Assembly: GCA_029856045.1 (NCBI GenBank)
Contig: JAHQWG010000025.1
Span: forward strand, 1 to 64,000
Reading direction: 5' to 3'
Origin: Promethearchaeia archaeon
Lineage (GTDB): Archaea > Asgardarchaeota > Lokiarchaeia > Sigyniarchaeales > SOKP01
DNA: 64,000 nt
Position numbers and translations under genes: made by a program. Positions 16,990 through 24,284 of this stretch are shown here, one piece after another (positions within the stretch are counted from its first letter, which is position 1; the number at the start of each line of letters is the position of its first letter). Under the pieces are notes generated by a model. It saw only the letters and a program-made list of their open reading frames with translations, did no database searches and was not told the DNA's origin.

Positions 16990-17520
16990 ATGAAAGTTTT
17001 AAATTCAAATAATAGAACTCATGCAAAATCTACAATCTGGCCGCTTGTTTTTAATTGGATTAATGAATGTTTTGAATCTTCAAGCTTAATTTTAGATTTA
17101 GGTTCTGGAACTCACATCTGGTATATGGATAAATCAAGAATGATCCGAATTGATCATTTCAAACAAAAAATTGAAACTAATCATGAAAGTTTTATCCTTA
17201 ATGACTTAAATCGTGGGATTCCCTTAAATAATAAAACAGTTGATTATGCTGTGGCAGTTGAGGTCATAGAGCATTTAGAGAATCCACTTTTCTTTTTACA
17301 GGAAATTAGACGAGTCGTTAGGAAGAAAGCAATTATAACATGCCCAGATGGAATTGAAAGCGGGTGGTATACTCCTTGGACTTATACTTTCTTTGGTCAT
17401 ATTTCCATTCTTTCAAGTTGGTTATTAGAAAATCATTTTAGACGTGTGAAACTAGAAGTTTTAAAAAAAATGCATGATTCTGAAAAGAAAGAGATTGTCC
17501 TATATATGATAAAGATATAA
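16990..17520 (+). CDS. SAM-dependent methyltransferase (class I)
   Basis: A 176-residue, short class I methyltransferase. Motif I is LILDLGSGTHIWYMD, motif II is IRIDHFKQ, and motif IV is YAVAVEVIEHLENP, which matches the Methyltransf_11 type. The protein lacks an obvious N-terminal cap or C-terminal substrate domain, so it is a minimal Rossmann fold. It follows the small YVPTSVAHF protein after 38 bases, but it carries no operator of its own, and its link to the sugar island is uncertain. The substrate is unknown. Confidence 0.75.
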   Translation: MKVLNSNNRTHAKSTIWPLVFNWINECFESSSLILDLGSGTHIWYMDKSRMIRIDHFKQKIETNHESFILNDLNRGIPLNNKTVDYAVAVEVIEHLENPLFFLQEIRRVVRKKAIITCPDGIESGWYTPWTYTFFGHISILSSWLLENHFRRVKLEVLKKMHDSEKKEIVLYMIKI

Positions 17521-17526
17521 ATTATG

Positions 17527-17560
17527 AGTAACAATTGTGACTGAATAATTCTTATAAATT
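17527..17560 (+). promoter_or_regulatory. Island operator plus TATA before the PIG-L deacetylase gene
   Basis: AGTAACAATTGTGA (17527-17540) is identical to the boxes at 8326 and 14491. CTGAATAA and TTCTTATAAATT (17549-17560) follow with the same spacing. The gene begins at 17629, giving a leader of about 45 bases that contains GTGAAGGA as a ribosome site. Confidence 0.65.
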
Positions 17561-17628
17561 AGCACATCTAAGTATATTTTACTAAATAATATCTTTATGG
17601 TTAAAAAATTAAGTGAAGGAAAAAAGAC

Positions 17629-18396
17629 ATGGAAAAAAAAGAAAAGTTACACGTTGTTTTTATCGGGGCTCATCCTGATGATGAAGGATTTTGTTCTGGT
17701 ACTCTTGCTAAGTACGCAAAAAAAGGACACAAAGTAACTATAGTATCTGCAACAAAAGGAGGTAGAGGACATTATGAAATTCCAACTGAAAAATTAAGAG
17801 AAATTAGAATGAATGAATTACAAAACGTTGCAAGAATATTAGGTACTGAAGTGATGTTTTTAGATTATGTTGATGCCGACATCCCTCCTCCAAGTGATAT
17901 GAAAGATGATTTTGTGAATTTATTACGGAAGTTAAGACCCAATATCGTAATTACATGGCATCCCTATACTGATAGAGATGATCATAGAAATATTGGGCAA
18001 GTTGTATATGATGCTTGTTTCAAATCAAGTCTCCCTCTTATAATGACGGATGATTCCTTTATCCCCCTCCCTAGAATTTATTTTATTGGTGAACCTGTGT
18101 ATCCTTCAGAGCCAGACGTTTATGTGGATATTACTAGCGTGATTAATATTAAAATTGAAGCTGTCAAAGAACATAAGAGCCAACTTGAAGAATGGATACC
18201 ATGGTCTTATGAGATGGGAACTGGAGGGAAAATCAAGCCAAACTTAGATCAAATAATAAAATATTTTGTTAAGGAACGAGGACGTAAATTTGGAATTGCT
18301 TCAGGTGTAAAATATGCAGAGGAATTCAGGATAATTGGGGCAGGAATGCCTAAAATAAAAGCTAAACAATTGCTACCTTATACAATTACTTTCTGA
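17629..18396 (+). CDS. PIG-L/LmbE-family deacetylase
   Basis: A 255-residue zinc-dependent N-deacetylase-like protein. The first metal motif is AHPDDEGFCSG near residue 15 and the second is HPYTDRDDHRNIGQ near residue 115, which supplies the later His ligand. Family members remove acetyl groups from GlcNAc moieties in glycolipids and small thiols, or act on other amide bonds. Length and motif order are normal. It has a clean copy of the island operator, so it should be expressed together with the dehydrogenases and TIM barrels. This suggests an amino sugar or acylated sugar as the island's substrate. Confidence 0.85.
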   Translation: MEKKEKLHVVFIGAHPDDEGFCSGTLAKYAKKGHKVTIVSATKGGRGHYEIPTEKLREIRMNELQNVARILGTEVMFLDYVDADIPPPSDMKDDFVNLLRKLRPNIVITWHPYTDRDDHRNIGQVVYDACFKSSLPLIMTDDSFIPLPRIYFIGEPVYPSEPDVYVDITSVINIKIEAVKEHKSQLEEWIPWSYEMGTGGKIKPNLDQIIKYFVKERGRKFGIASGVKYAEEFRIIGAGMPKIKAKQLLPYTITF

Positions 18397-18600
18397 ATTT
18401 ACTTCAATTCATTATTTTTTTATTTGAATAATTTATTTATCTTTTTGGAAAAGGTTTTATCATGGGAGGGGATTAAACATTCATTAATTATTAAACCTTA
18501 TACAAATAAAAAAATTTTATAAATTCATGAATATTTCAATAGAATTTCTTATTATTTTTAAACAAATTTCCTTAAATTAATTGTCAACTTAGAAGAGAAG

Positions 18601-19863
18601 ATGAAGAATTATAAAATACGAGACGATTTATGGGAAAGAATTCGTAGTAAGATGGATGAGATAAAAATTGTAGACACTCACGAACATTTAGGTCGTGCAT
18701 TTCCAATATTTACTATAAGCAAAAAATACAACATGAATTTGATAACATTTTTAGCACATTCTTATCTTTATGGCGATTTAATTTCTTCAGGAATGAAAAT
18801 GATTCCTCCAGAAAAAATGAGTTGGCAACAACTCAAGCCATTTCTAGAAAACGTGAAAAATTCAATCTATTTCAGATATTTACTGAGAGCATTAAAGGAT
18901 TTTTATGGACTTAAGGAAGATAATATAAATGATAATAATTGGAAAGCAATATCTTATCTAATCAGTAAAAAAACTGAAAACCATATTCAATGGTCCTTGG
19001 AAGTGCTTGATTTAATGAATATTCACCGCATGATTCTTGATATAAGTAAGGGATGTATAGTGAATACTGAAATGATTAATGACGACCGACTAGTTCAAGT
19101 TGTAAAAATGGATGATTTTATCATGGGGGGGTTAAATATTGTTAAAAAATTTACTAATAACTCGGTAGATAAGCTTGACGATTATTTGGAAGTACTTGAT
19201 ATGGCTTTCGAAATAGCAAAAATGAATAAAGTAATAGGAGTTAAATGTGCAATAGGATATAATAGAATCATCAGCTTTGATTCTATAGAGAAATCTGAAG
19301 CTCAAAAAATCTTTAGTAATGGTATTAGAAATGTAAGTTTAGCAGATAGAAAAAAATTCCAAGATTATATGATGCATATTGTTTGTGAAAGATCCATTAA
19401 ACATGATCTTCCTATCCAAGTTCATACAGGATTGCAAGCAGGAAATTTTAATGATATAACAAATGCTAAACCTACACATCTAACTAATTTATTTAAAAAG
19501 TATAAAAAAGCACGTTTTGTTTTATTCCATGGAAGTTATCCTTACATACAAGAAGCTGGAGTTTTAGCAAAATACTTTCCCAATGTATATCTTGATGCGT
19601 GCTGGTTATCTCATATCTCTCCATCATCATATAGACGTGGATTGGATGAATGGCTCGACATTGTACCATCTAATAAAATTTTTGCCTGGGGTGGTGATCA
19701 TGAAATAATAGAACATAGCTACGCTTCATTGATGCTTGCGAAAGATCTTATTACTGATGTCCTAGTTAATAAAATAATATCGGGAGATTCCAGTGAAAAA
19801 ATCGCGATTTCGCTAATGGAGAAAATTCTTCATGGAAATTCCATTAACTTTTATGGTCTATAA
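18601..19863 (+). CDS. Amidohydrolase-superfamily protein
   Basis: A 420-residue metal-dependent hydrolase-like TIM barrel. It carries the HxH motif in VDTHEHLG (residues about 24-31), a His in PIQVHTGLQAG, FHGSYPYIQEAG, and the final Asp in FAWGGDHEI. The large central insert (residues 50-200) and the YLDACWLSHISP strand recall the Amidohydro_2 and uronate isomerase-like branches, so both hydrolysis and aldose-ketose isomerisation are possible. It has no island box; its TATA is ATTTTATAAAT at about 18514-18524, followed by a leader of about 60 bases. It sits between two genes that do carry the box. Confidence 0.75.
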   Translation: MKNYKIRDDLWERIRSKMDEIKIVDTHEHLGRAFPIFTISKKYNMNLITFLAHSYLYGDLISSGMKMIPPEKMSWQQLKPFLENVKNSIYFRYLLRALKDFYGLKEDNINDNNWKAISYLISKKTENHIQWSLEVLDLMNIHRMILDISKGCIVNTEMINDDRLVQVVKMDDFIMGGLNIVKKFTNNSVDKLDDYLEVLDMAFEIAKMNKVIGVKCAIGYNRIISFDSIEKSEAQKIFSNGIRNVSLADRKKFQDYMMHIVCERSIKHDLPIQVHTGLQAGNFNDITNAKPTHLTNLFKKYKKARFVLFHGSYPYIQEAGVLAKYFPNVYLDACWLSHISPSSYRRGLDEWLDIVPSNKIFAWGGDHEIIEHSYASLMLAKDLITDVLVNKIISGDSSEKIAISLMEKILHGNSINFYGL

Positions 19864-19996
19864 ATCTCTATTTTTACAAATTATCAATTATACTTAAAAA
19901 AATTAAATTTTAGATTATATAATTTAAGTGTTAATTGATGATCCCAAGGGACTAAATTCAATTGTTCTTAAGTAATAAGAAATGCGTTTTGTAGTC

Positions 19997-20030
19997 AGTA
20001 ACATTTGTGAATGAATAGCTTTTTTAAATG
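19997..20030 (+). promoter_or_regulatory. Island operator plus TATA before the second small protein gene
   Basis: AGTAACATTTGTGA (19997-20010) differs from the best boxes at one base. ATGAATAG and the TATA-like CTTTTTTAAATG (20019-20030) follow. The gene begins at 20062, about 32 bases after the TATA, so the leader is very short. Confidence 0.6.
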
Positions 20031-20061
20031 TAGAGATAATTATTTAAATTGAGTTATAATT

Positions 20062-20310
20062 ATGAGTGAAATAGAAGAATATATAAAAAAACTTAATGAA
20101 AGTGCAGAAGAAGTAGAACCATTAAGCCCTGAAGGAGGAGATCGAATAAGAGACATTATAGAACTGGTTAAAAATATAAATGAAGGAGATAATAAGAAAA
20201 AAGCTTTAGATTTAGTAATGGAGATACTTGAAAGGATGGAGGAATATGAAACTTATGTTCCCACCTCTGTCGCACACTTTAGATTTCTTAAGGAGGAATT
20301 CTCTAAATAA
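20062..20310 (+). CDS. Small acidic protein, YVPTSVAHF family (copy 2)
   Basis: An 82-residue paralogue of the 16688 protein, sharing MSEI at the start and YETYVPTSVAHFRFLKEE at the end, with the same helix lengths between. It is transcribed alone from its own operator-bearing promoter, so control by the island regulator does not depend on a neighbouring enzyme gene. A GGAGGA inside the 3' end is coding, not a ribosome site. No function is known to me; two retained copies in one catabolic island argue for a specific partner. Confidence 0.7.
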   Translation: MSEIEEYIKKLNESAEEVEPLSPEGGDRIRDIIELVKNINEGDNKKKALDLVMEILERMEEYETYVPTSVAHFRFLKEEFSK

Positions 20311-20323
20311 AATTTTTAAATCT

Positions 20324-20350
20324 TCTTTTTTTTAATGCTCCCTTTTTTTT
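20324..20350 (+). terminator. Oligo-T tracts ending the sugar island
   Basis: Two T runs (about 20326-20333 and 20343-20350) follow the last island gene and could end its transcript. Confidence 0.4.
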
Positions 20351-20405
20351 ATTGTTTAGAATAGGATTATCTCAGTGAACAAAAAATTTAAGGAAATATT
20401 TGTAT

Positions 20406-20878
20406 CTATAGATTTTCTCGAATAAAATTCCAAATTACATTGTTAACTTTTTCCGGAGCTTCAATTGTTAATCCATGACTTAATCCTGGAAGAATTTCTA
20501 CTTTTGAATTTGGGATTCTTTCATCACTTGACTTTGAAATAAAGGTATTGGTAGTTCCATGAGTGCTCTCTATAGCATTCAACTTAGTAGGTTTAATCCA
20601 AGCGACAATTGCGAACTCATTATTAAAGGGGCTATTATACGATCCAAAAACATCATTAAGAATATCTCCGAAATAGTTACTCGAATTGAAAGATAAGGTT
20701 TCTTCTTTATATTTTAGGGAGTCATATGTCTTTATACAAAATTCTCATCAAGATACGCTTTAAATACTAATGCTGGAGGGAGCGAAGGATACCCGATAAT
20801 TAATTCTTCTATATATCCTTCAAAGGAAGAGGTTAACACGAAACTCAGGAAACATTCATTAACATGAATATGGTACCT
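20406..20878 (-). pseudogene. Decayed mosaic of LamG-domain and alpha/beta-hydrolase fragments
   Basis: Read leftwards there are two overlapping open stretches without start codons. The first (20878 to 20732) gives SSFEGYIEELIIGYPSLPPA, resembling the end of a LamG/concanavalin-like lectin domain (FxGYIDELRI). The second (about 20747 to 20406) gives FNNEFAIVAWIKPTKLNA and TNTFISKSSD, resembling the start of a LamG domain. It then changes within a few residues to KVEILPGLSHGLTIEAPEKV, the typical C-terminal end of an alpha/beta hydrolase with the catalytic His, and stops at TAG. The parts are out of order and frameshifted, so these are relics joined by recombination. No complete gene is present. 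Confidence 0.4.
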
Positions 20879-20910
20879 TGAGATGAATTATTTGTTTTTT
20901 TGCCTAATTT

Positions 20911-21765
20911 AACACACTTTATTTCTTTTATCAAGACTTTTAACCACCCCGATTTTAAGCGATAAAAAAGTATAGTGTAGGGCAAAGGCGTTAGAGATTA
21001 CATAGTAATAAACAGGAGGAAGGACTTCTTTTAACCTTAGATTTCGCAGTCCTTTATTTCATATGTCGGTATTTTGAATTACAACAGAGTAAAATATGAG
21101 AGTTGGATATTTTAATATTTACTAAAGTATTTGATTATTTTAAGCTAAAATTAACAAGTGTGAATTCTTTAATCCTTTTTTCACTTGGAATTGGTTTTGT
21201 TTTAACTATTCATATACGATATATGGGTTGATAATCAGTATAATTAATTGATATTTATTTTATGTAGAATGCTTTAACTTTTTTTATTCTTAGATTCATT
21301 GATTGGACTTGAATTTGCTAATGATTTTTTAATTGTTGGAGCATATGCTGTAAAGAAAATTTATAAGACTATTAAATCTCTCTAAATTTTTTAAAAATAT
21401 ATTATATAGTTAAATAAATCTTGTCTAAAATTTATTTCCAAAGAATTACTTGAATGAAATAACAAATCTCTCTTCCCTCATATCGAGAAGGTTTTTAATA
21501 TTACTGAAGATTGAATCTACAGCTGGTTCATTTTTACCGTTAACATTAAGTAAAATTAATGTTAATTATGTTCCTTTACCTTAATGTTTAATCGTCGATT
21601 GTTTACTAAGAGTTGTAACATCCAAAATAACGAGGTTGGAAAATTATTTTCAAAATTTTATATATTTTAGAAGGTCTTATGACGAAATATGCACATAATT
21701 TTATAAATTCATGAAAATATAATAGGATGAACCGTGTTAAAAAATGCAATCCATGAAGAATAACA
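20911..21765. other. Intergenic, no gene recognised
   Basis: About 850 AT-rich bases with stops in all frames and no ORF I can support. A promoter-like ATTTTATAAATTCATGAA at about 21699-21716 precedes the reading frame at 21766. The stretch is probably eroded coding DNA, as relics lie on both sides. Confidence 0.4.
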
Positions 21766-21999
21766 ATGTTTCAATCCATTTCACAAATTCAAATAACAAT
21801 TTTCATCTTAAATGAAATTTTAATATCTTTAAGATTACTAACTATAAGTTTAGCCAGTTTTTTTATTATTCTATACTACACAAAAAGTAAGAAATGGAAT
21901 TATTTATTTAAGTATGCATTAACTGTTGCTCTATGTCTTTATGGTGTACATTTAATATTCTTCTTATTTTTAATAAGAAATTTCATAAAAATATATTAA
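21766..21999 (+). CDS. Membrane N-terminal part of a probably frameshifted gene
   Basis: A 77-residue frame with two to three membrane helices (TIFILNEILISLRLLTISLA, then FKYALTVALCLYGVHLIFF). It ends at 21999, overlapping by 67 bases a longer frame in another phase (21933-22568). A reader switching frame near 21965-21985 would pass from the last membrane helix directly into the basic NKKFHKNILKLIGFENHK segment, as expected at a membrane-to-cytoplasm boundary. I therefore suspect one gene, split by a frameshift or by a sequencing error in the T-rich stretch. Confidence 0.4.
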   Translation: MFQSISQIQITIFILNEILISLRLLTISLASFFIILYYTKSKKWNYLFKYALTVALCLYGVHLIFFLFLIRNFIKIY

Positions 22000-22568
22000 A
22001 ATTAATAGGTTTTGAGAATCATAAATTAATTGAAAAAATCGCCCCACAAGATTTTGATGAAAAAAGGAAAAAATCTCCAGATGTTCCAATACTCATTTCA
22101 GAGCCCAAAATTTATACTACTAGTAAAAAACGCTGTAATAATGCATTTAAAAATGATAAAAAATATCTACAAATACTTCTAAAAGACAAAATCGCTAAAG
22201 AGTTAAAAATTGATCCTAAAAAATTAGACCACATAAAAGTTGTGCTTTTTGATTATACCAGTTGGTTACAGAAAGTTAACATCATGGATAAGATTGAGAA
22301 ATATCAACATTCCAAAATTATGTTATTTATTGTCGGGACATATTGGTTTCAAAATTGGATAAGTCGAGTTAAGAAACTCCCTAAAGATAAAAGAATTAAA
22401 TATCCCGAAAATATTCGAATTATTAAATGGGATCTTTTTGCCAATTTGTTAAATCTGAGTGATGATAACCAGAAGCGACTTAAGGTAATCATTAAATTAA
22501 GTAGATCAAAAGATTTAGAAACCTTGAGAAAACTTAACGAACAAAATAATTATAAATTGCATCGTTAA
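21933..22568 (+). CDS. Cytoplasmic part of a probably frameshifted membrane protein
   Basis: A 211-residue frame. Its first 15 residues are translated from the other frame's membrane helix and look unnatural; from about residue 16 (FHKNILKLIGFENHK) onwards the protein is basic, soluble and well mixed. Strand-like segments HIKVVLFDYTSWL, KIMLFIVGTYWFQNW and NIRIIKWDLFANLL suggest an alpha/beta domain. I do not recognise the family. No other start codon is available before the middle of the domain, which supports the idea that its true N-terminus is the frame at 21766. Confidence 0.45.
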   Translation: MSLWCTFNILLIFNKKFHKNILKLIGFENHKLIEKIAPQDFDEKRKKSPDVPILISEPKIYTTSKKRCNNAFKNDKKYLQILLKDKIAKELKIDPKKLDHIKVVLFDYTSWLQKVNIMDKIEKYQHSKIMLFIVGTYWFQNWISRVKKLPKDKRIKYPENIRIIKWDLFANLLNLSDDNQKRLKVIIKLSRSKDLETLRKLNEQNNYKLHR

Positions 22569-22708
22569 AAAAAATCAAAAACTAGAAAAAAAGGGTTTAA
22601 TTACAATTTAGATGCATTTTTGTCGAAAATTTAAATAAAGAAACAGAAGAAGAGGTAAAATTTGAAGAAAAAGATTTAAAAGATTTGGAAAAATCTAAGA
22701 CTTCCCAA

Positions 22709-22935
22709 TTAGGGTAATGCATCAAACATTTCGATAATAAATTCTTTATTTTCTACTTTTTTTATCGTTCCAGTTACGACAATATTCTCAGCCTTCTTTT
22801 CTGATAATAGAATTCCATGCAAATAAACATGATGGATGCTGAAATGTTAAGAGATGGTCAAAAACATCCTTAGAATTATAAAAACTTGCTTGTAAGAGTC
22901 ACAGGGTACAATGCTTACTTCCACACCATCGGTAG
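22709..22935 (-). pseudogene. Relic of an OB-fold (IF-1/S1-like) protein
   Basis: Two short leftward fragments lie in different phases. The piece at 22846-22709 reads KAENIVVTGTIKKVENKEFI before ending in a stop, resembling the opening strands of IF-1/S1-type OB folds. The piece just upstream (about 22935-22850) reads DGVEVSIVPCDSYKQVFII, resembling the closing strands (compare the GDxVxVxxSPYD pattern of IF-1). The order is reversed relative to a normal domain, and both are interrupted by stops, so this looks like the remnant of two tandem copies. The rest of 22569-23035 contains nothing recognisable. Confidence 0.25.
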
Positions 22936-23035
22936 AGAGCGATCAAAATAATAGCAAAAAATATCAGCAAGGAATATATTGGATGGAATTTCTGCCATCA
23001 CATAAACTTTTAAATCATTTTTACCTCTTACAAGT

Positions 23036-23452
23036 ATGATTGATCAACTGAAACAGAAACTTCAAGAACTCGAAATAAAAAAGAGTGAAATCCAACCAAA
23101 AGTTGAAGAGTTGGAAGAAAAAAAAAAGGAAGAAATCGAAGCTGTAAATCAAAAATATTTCCATTTAATTCAAGAAATTACAATGGACGTTGAAAGATTT
23201 GAAAAAGAGATAAATAATGGTTTTATAAATTCTTATGTAGATATCGTAATGGAGGAGATTGATACAAAGAGAAGTACAGATGAATATACAGTTACAGACA
23301 GAATTAAACAATATCGAGAAGAAATTTCAACGGTAGAAATATTTCCTAAGAAATTAATTGAAAAATTAGATAGAGTAATTAGTGCGGAAGACCAGATAGA
23401 AGAGATCGCGTATTATATTGATGATATTAAAAAAGAATACATAAAATCCTAG
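23036..23452 (+). CDS. Coiled-coil protein, unknown
   Basis: A 138-residue charged protein. Residues 1-70 form a long heptad helix (LKQKLQELEIKKSEIQPKVE and on), and a second helical hairpin follows after a short break near residue 85. It resembles prefoldin-like or tubulin-chaperone-like helical hairpins in outline, but I see no motif that fixes a family. It is convergent with the membrane-anchored FKBP-like gene and has no operon partners. Confidence 0.55.
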   Translation: MIDQLKQKLQELEIKKSEIQPKVEELEEKKKEEIEAVNQKYFHLIQEITMDVERFEKEINNGFINSYVDIVMEEIDTKRSTDEYTVTDRIKQYREEISTVEIFPKKLIEKLDRVISAEDQIEEIAYYIDDIKKEYIKS

Positions 23453-23483
23453 ATTTTTCAAGTTATTTGTTTTTTATCGAGTT

Positions 23484-24059
23484 TTAAGTTATTGTAGCAT
23501 TAGCTTTTTGTATTGCTAAAATTTTATAGTTTATTATAATTGTTCTATTATATAATAATAATCCATCTCCTGGAAATCCATAGCCTAATGCATCTTTATT
23601 AGTTACATCATCAATACCATCTTCATCAAGATCGACAGTTGCACTAATATTAAATGTACGGCCATACCCAACAGATTTTCCTAAGAGTTCATTATAAAAT
23701 CCTAGTATAAAACCTTCCTCTGCATCCTCATCATACCGTGAAGAAACATTTAATGTAGCATTATACATTTTAATAACAGGATTTGAGTAATTATAATCAT
23801 GATTTTCCTCAGCCCAAATAGTATAATCTAGTAATACTAGATCGTATTTCTCAATTATTTCTGTTTCTCTCGGAGTAAATGTAATAAAAATCGCAATGAT
23901 TAAAATTCCAGATATGACTAAAAAGATAAGAACCATCCAAATGCTTGTTCGGGATTTGCGATATACGTACTTTTTGGGAGGTGATGGTTCTTCTTTATTA
24001 TTATAAGTTTCTTCTTTTGATCTTTTCGGATTGCGTTTTAAATTACCCAACGTGATCAA
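23484..24059 (-). CDS. Membrane-anchored protein with FKBP-like outer domain
   Basis: A 191-residue protein with a basic cytoplasmic tail (residues 1-38, with RNPKRSKEE and KYVYRKSRTS), one membrane helix (about 40-62) and an outer domain. The outer part reads like a worn FKBP-type peptidyl-prolyl isomerase: VLLDYTIWAEE opens it, then GFILGFYNELLGKSVGYGRT, and it ends with GLLLYNRTIIINYKILAIQ. In FKBP/SlyD proteins these correspond to the first strand, the GxVIxGxxxxLxGMKxGE stretch, and the last strand. An inserted DLDEDGIDD resembles a calcium-binding loop. Activity cannot be assumed, as several active-site aromatics are not evident. Confidence 0.4.
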   Translation of the reverse strand: MITLGNLKRNPKRSKEETYNNKEEPSPPKKYVYRKSRTSIWMVLIFLVISGILIIAIFITFTPRETEIIEKYDLVLLDYTIWAEENHDYNYSNPVIKMYNATLNVSSRYDEDAEEGFILGFYNELLGKSVGYGRTFNISATVDLDEDGIDDVTNKDALGYGFPGDGLLLYNRTIIINYKILAIQKANATIT

Positions 24060-24284
24060 TCATTAATTTAATTATCTATATTTAGAATAGAAATAAGAAT
24101 TTTAAAAACTTATTTTAGAAAAATATTTTCAATTATCCTTGTTTAATTAAAAAATATTACAGAGAGATCAATTTTTTGATCTTAATATTACACAATTGTC
24201 CCATTAAAAACATATTTTTATAAATAGAATTTCTTAATAAGTATAAAACTGAATTTATTCATCAAACCTAATATTTGAAAGAAT

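Noticed and set aside
18510-21716. Shared ATTTTATAAATTCATGAA at about 18514 and 21699, upstream of the amidohydrolase and of the 21766 frame.
   Set aside because: Most of the match is the TATA box itself; the rest is too short and AT-rich to call a regulatory repeat.
24190-24233. CACAATTGTCC and a TATTTTTATAAAT element before the MoxR gene at 24285, looking like an eighth island operator.
   Set aside because: The palindrome core is there, but the AGTA and GTGA flanks are missing and the distance to the TATA is about five bases longer, so it is likely chance in AT-rich DNA.
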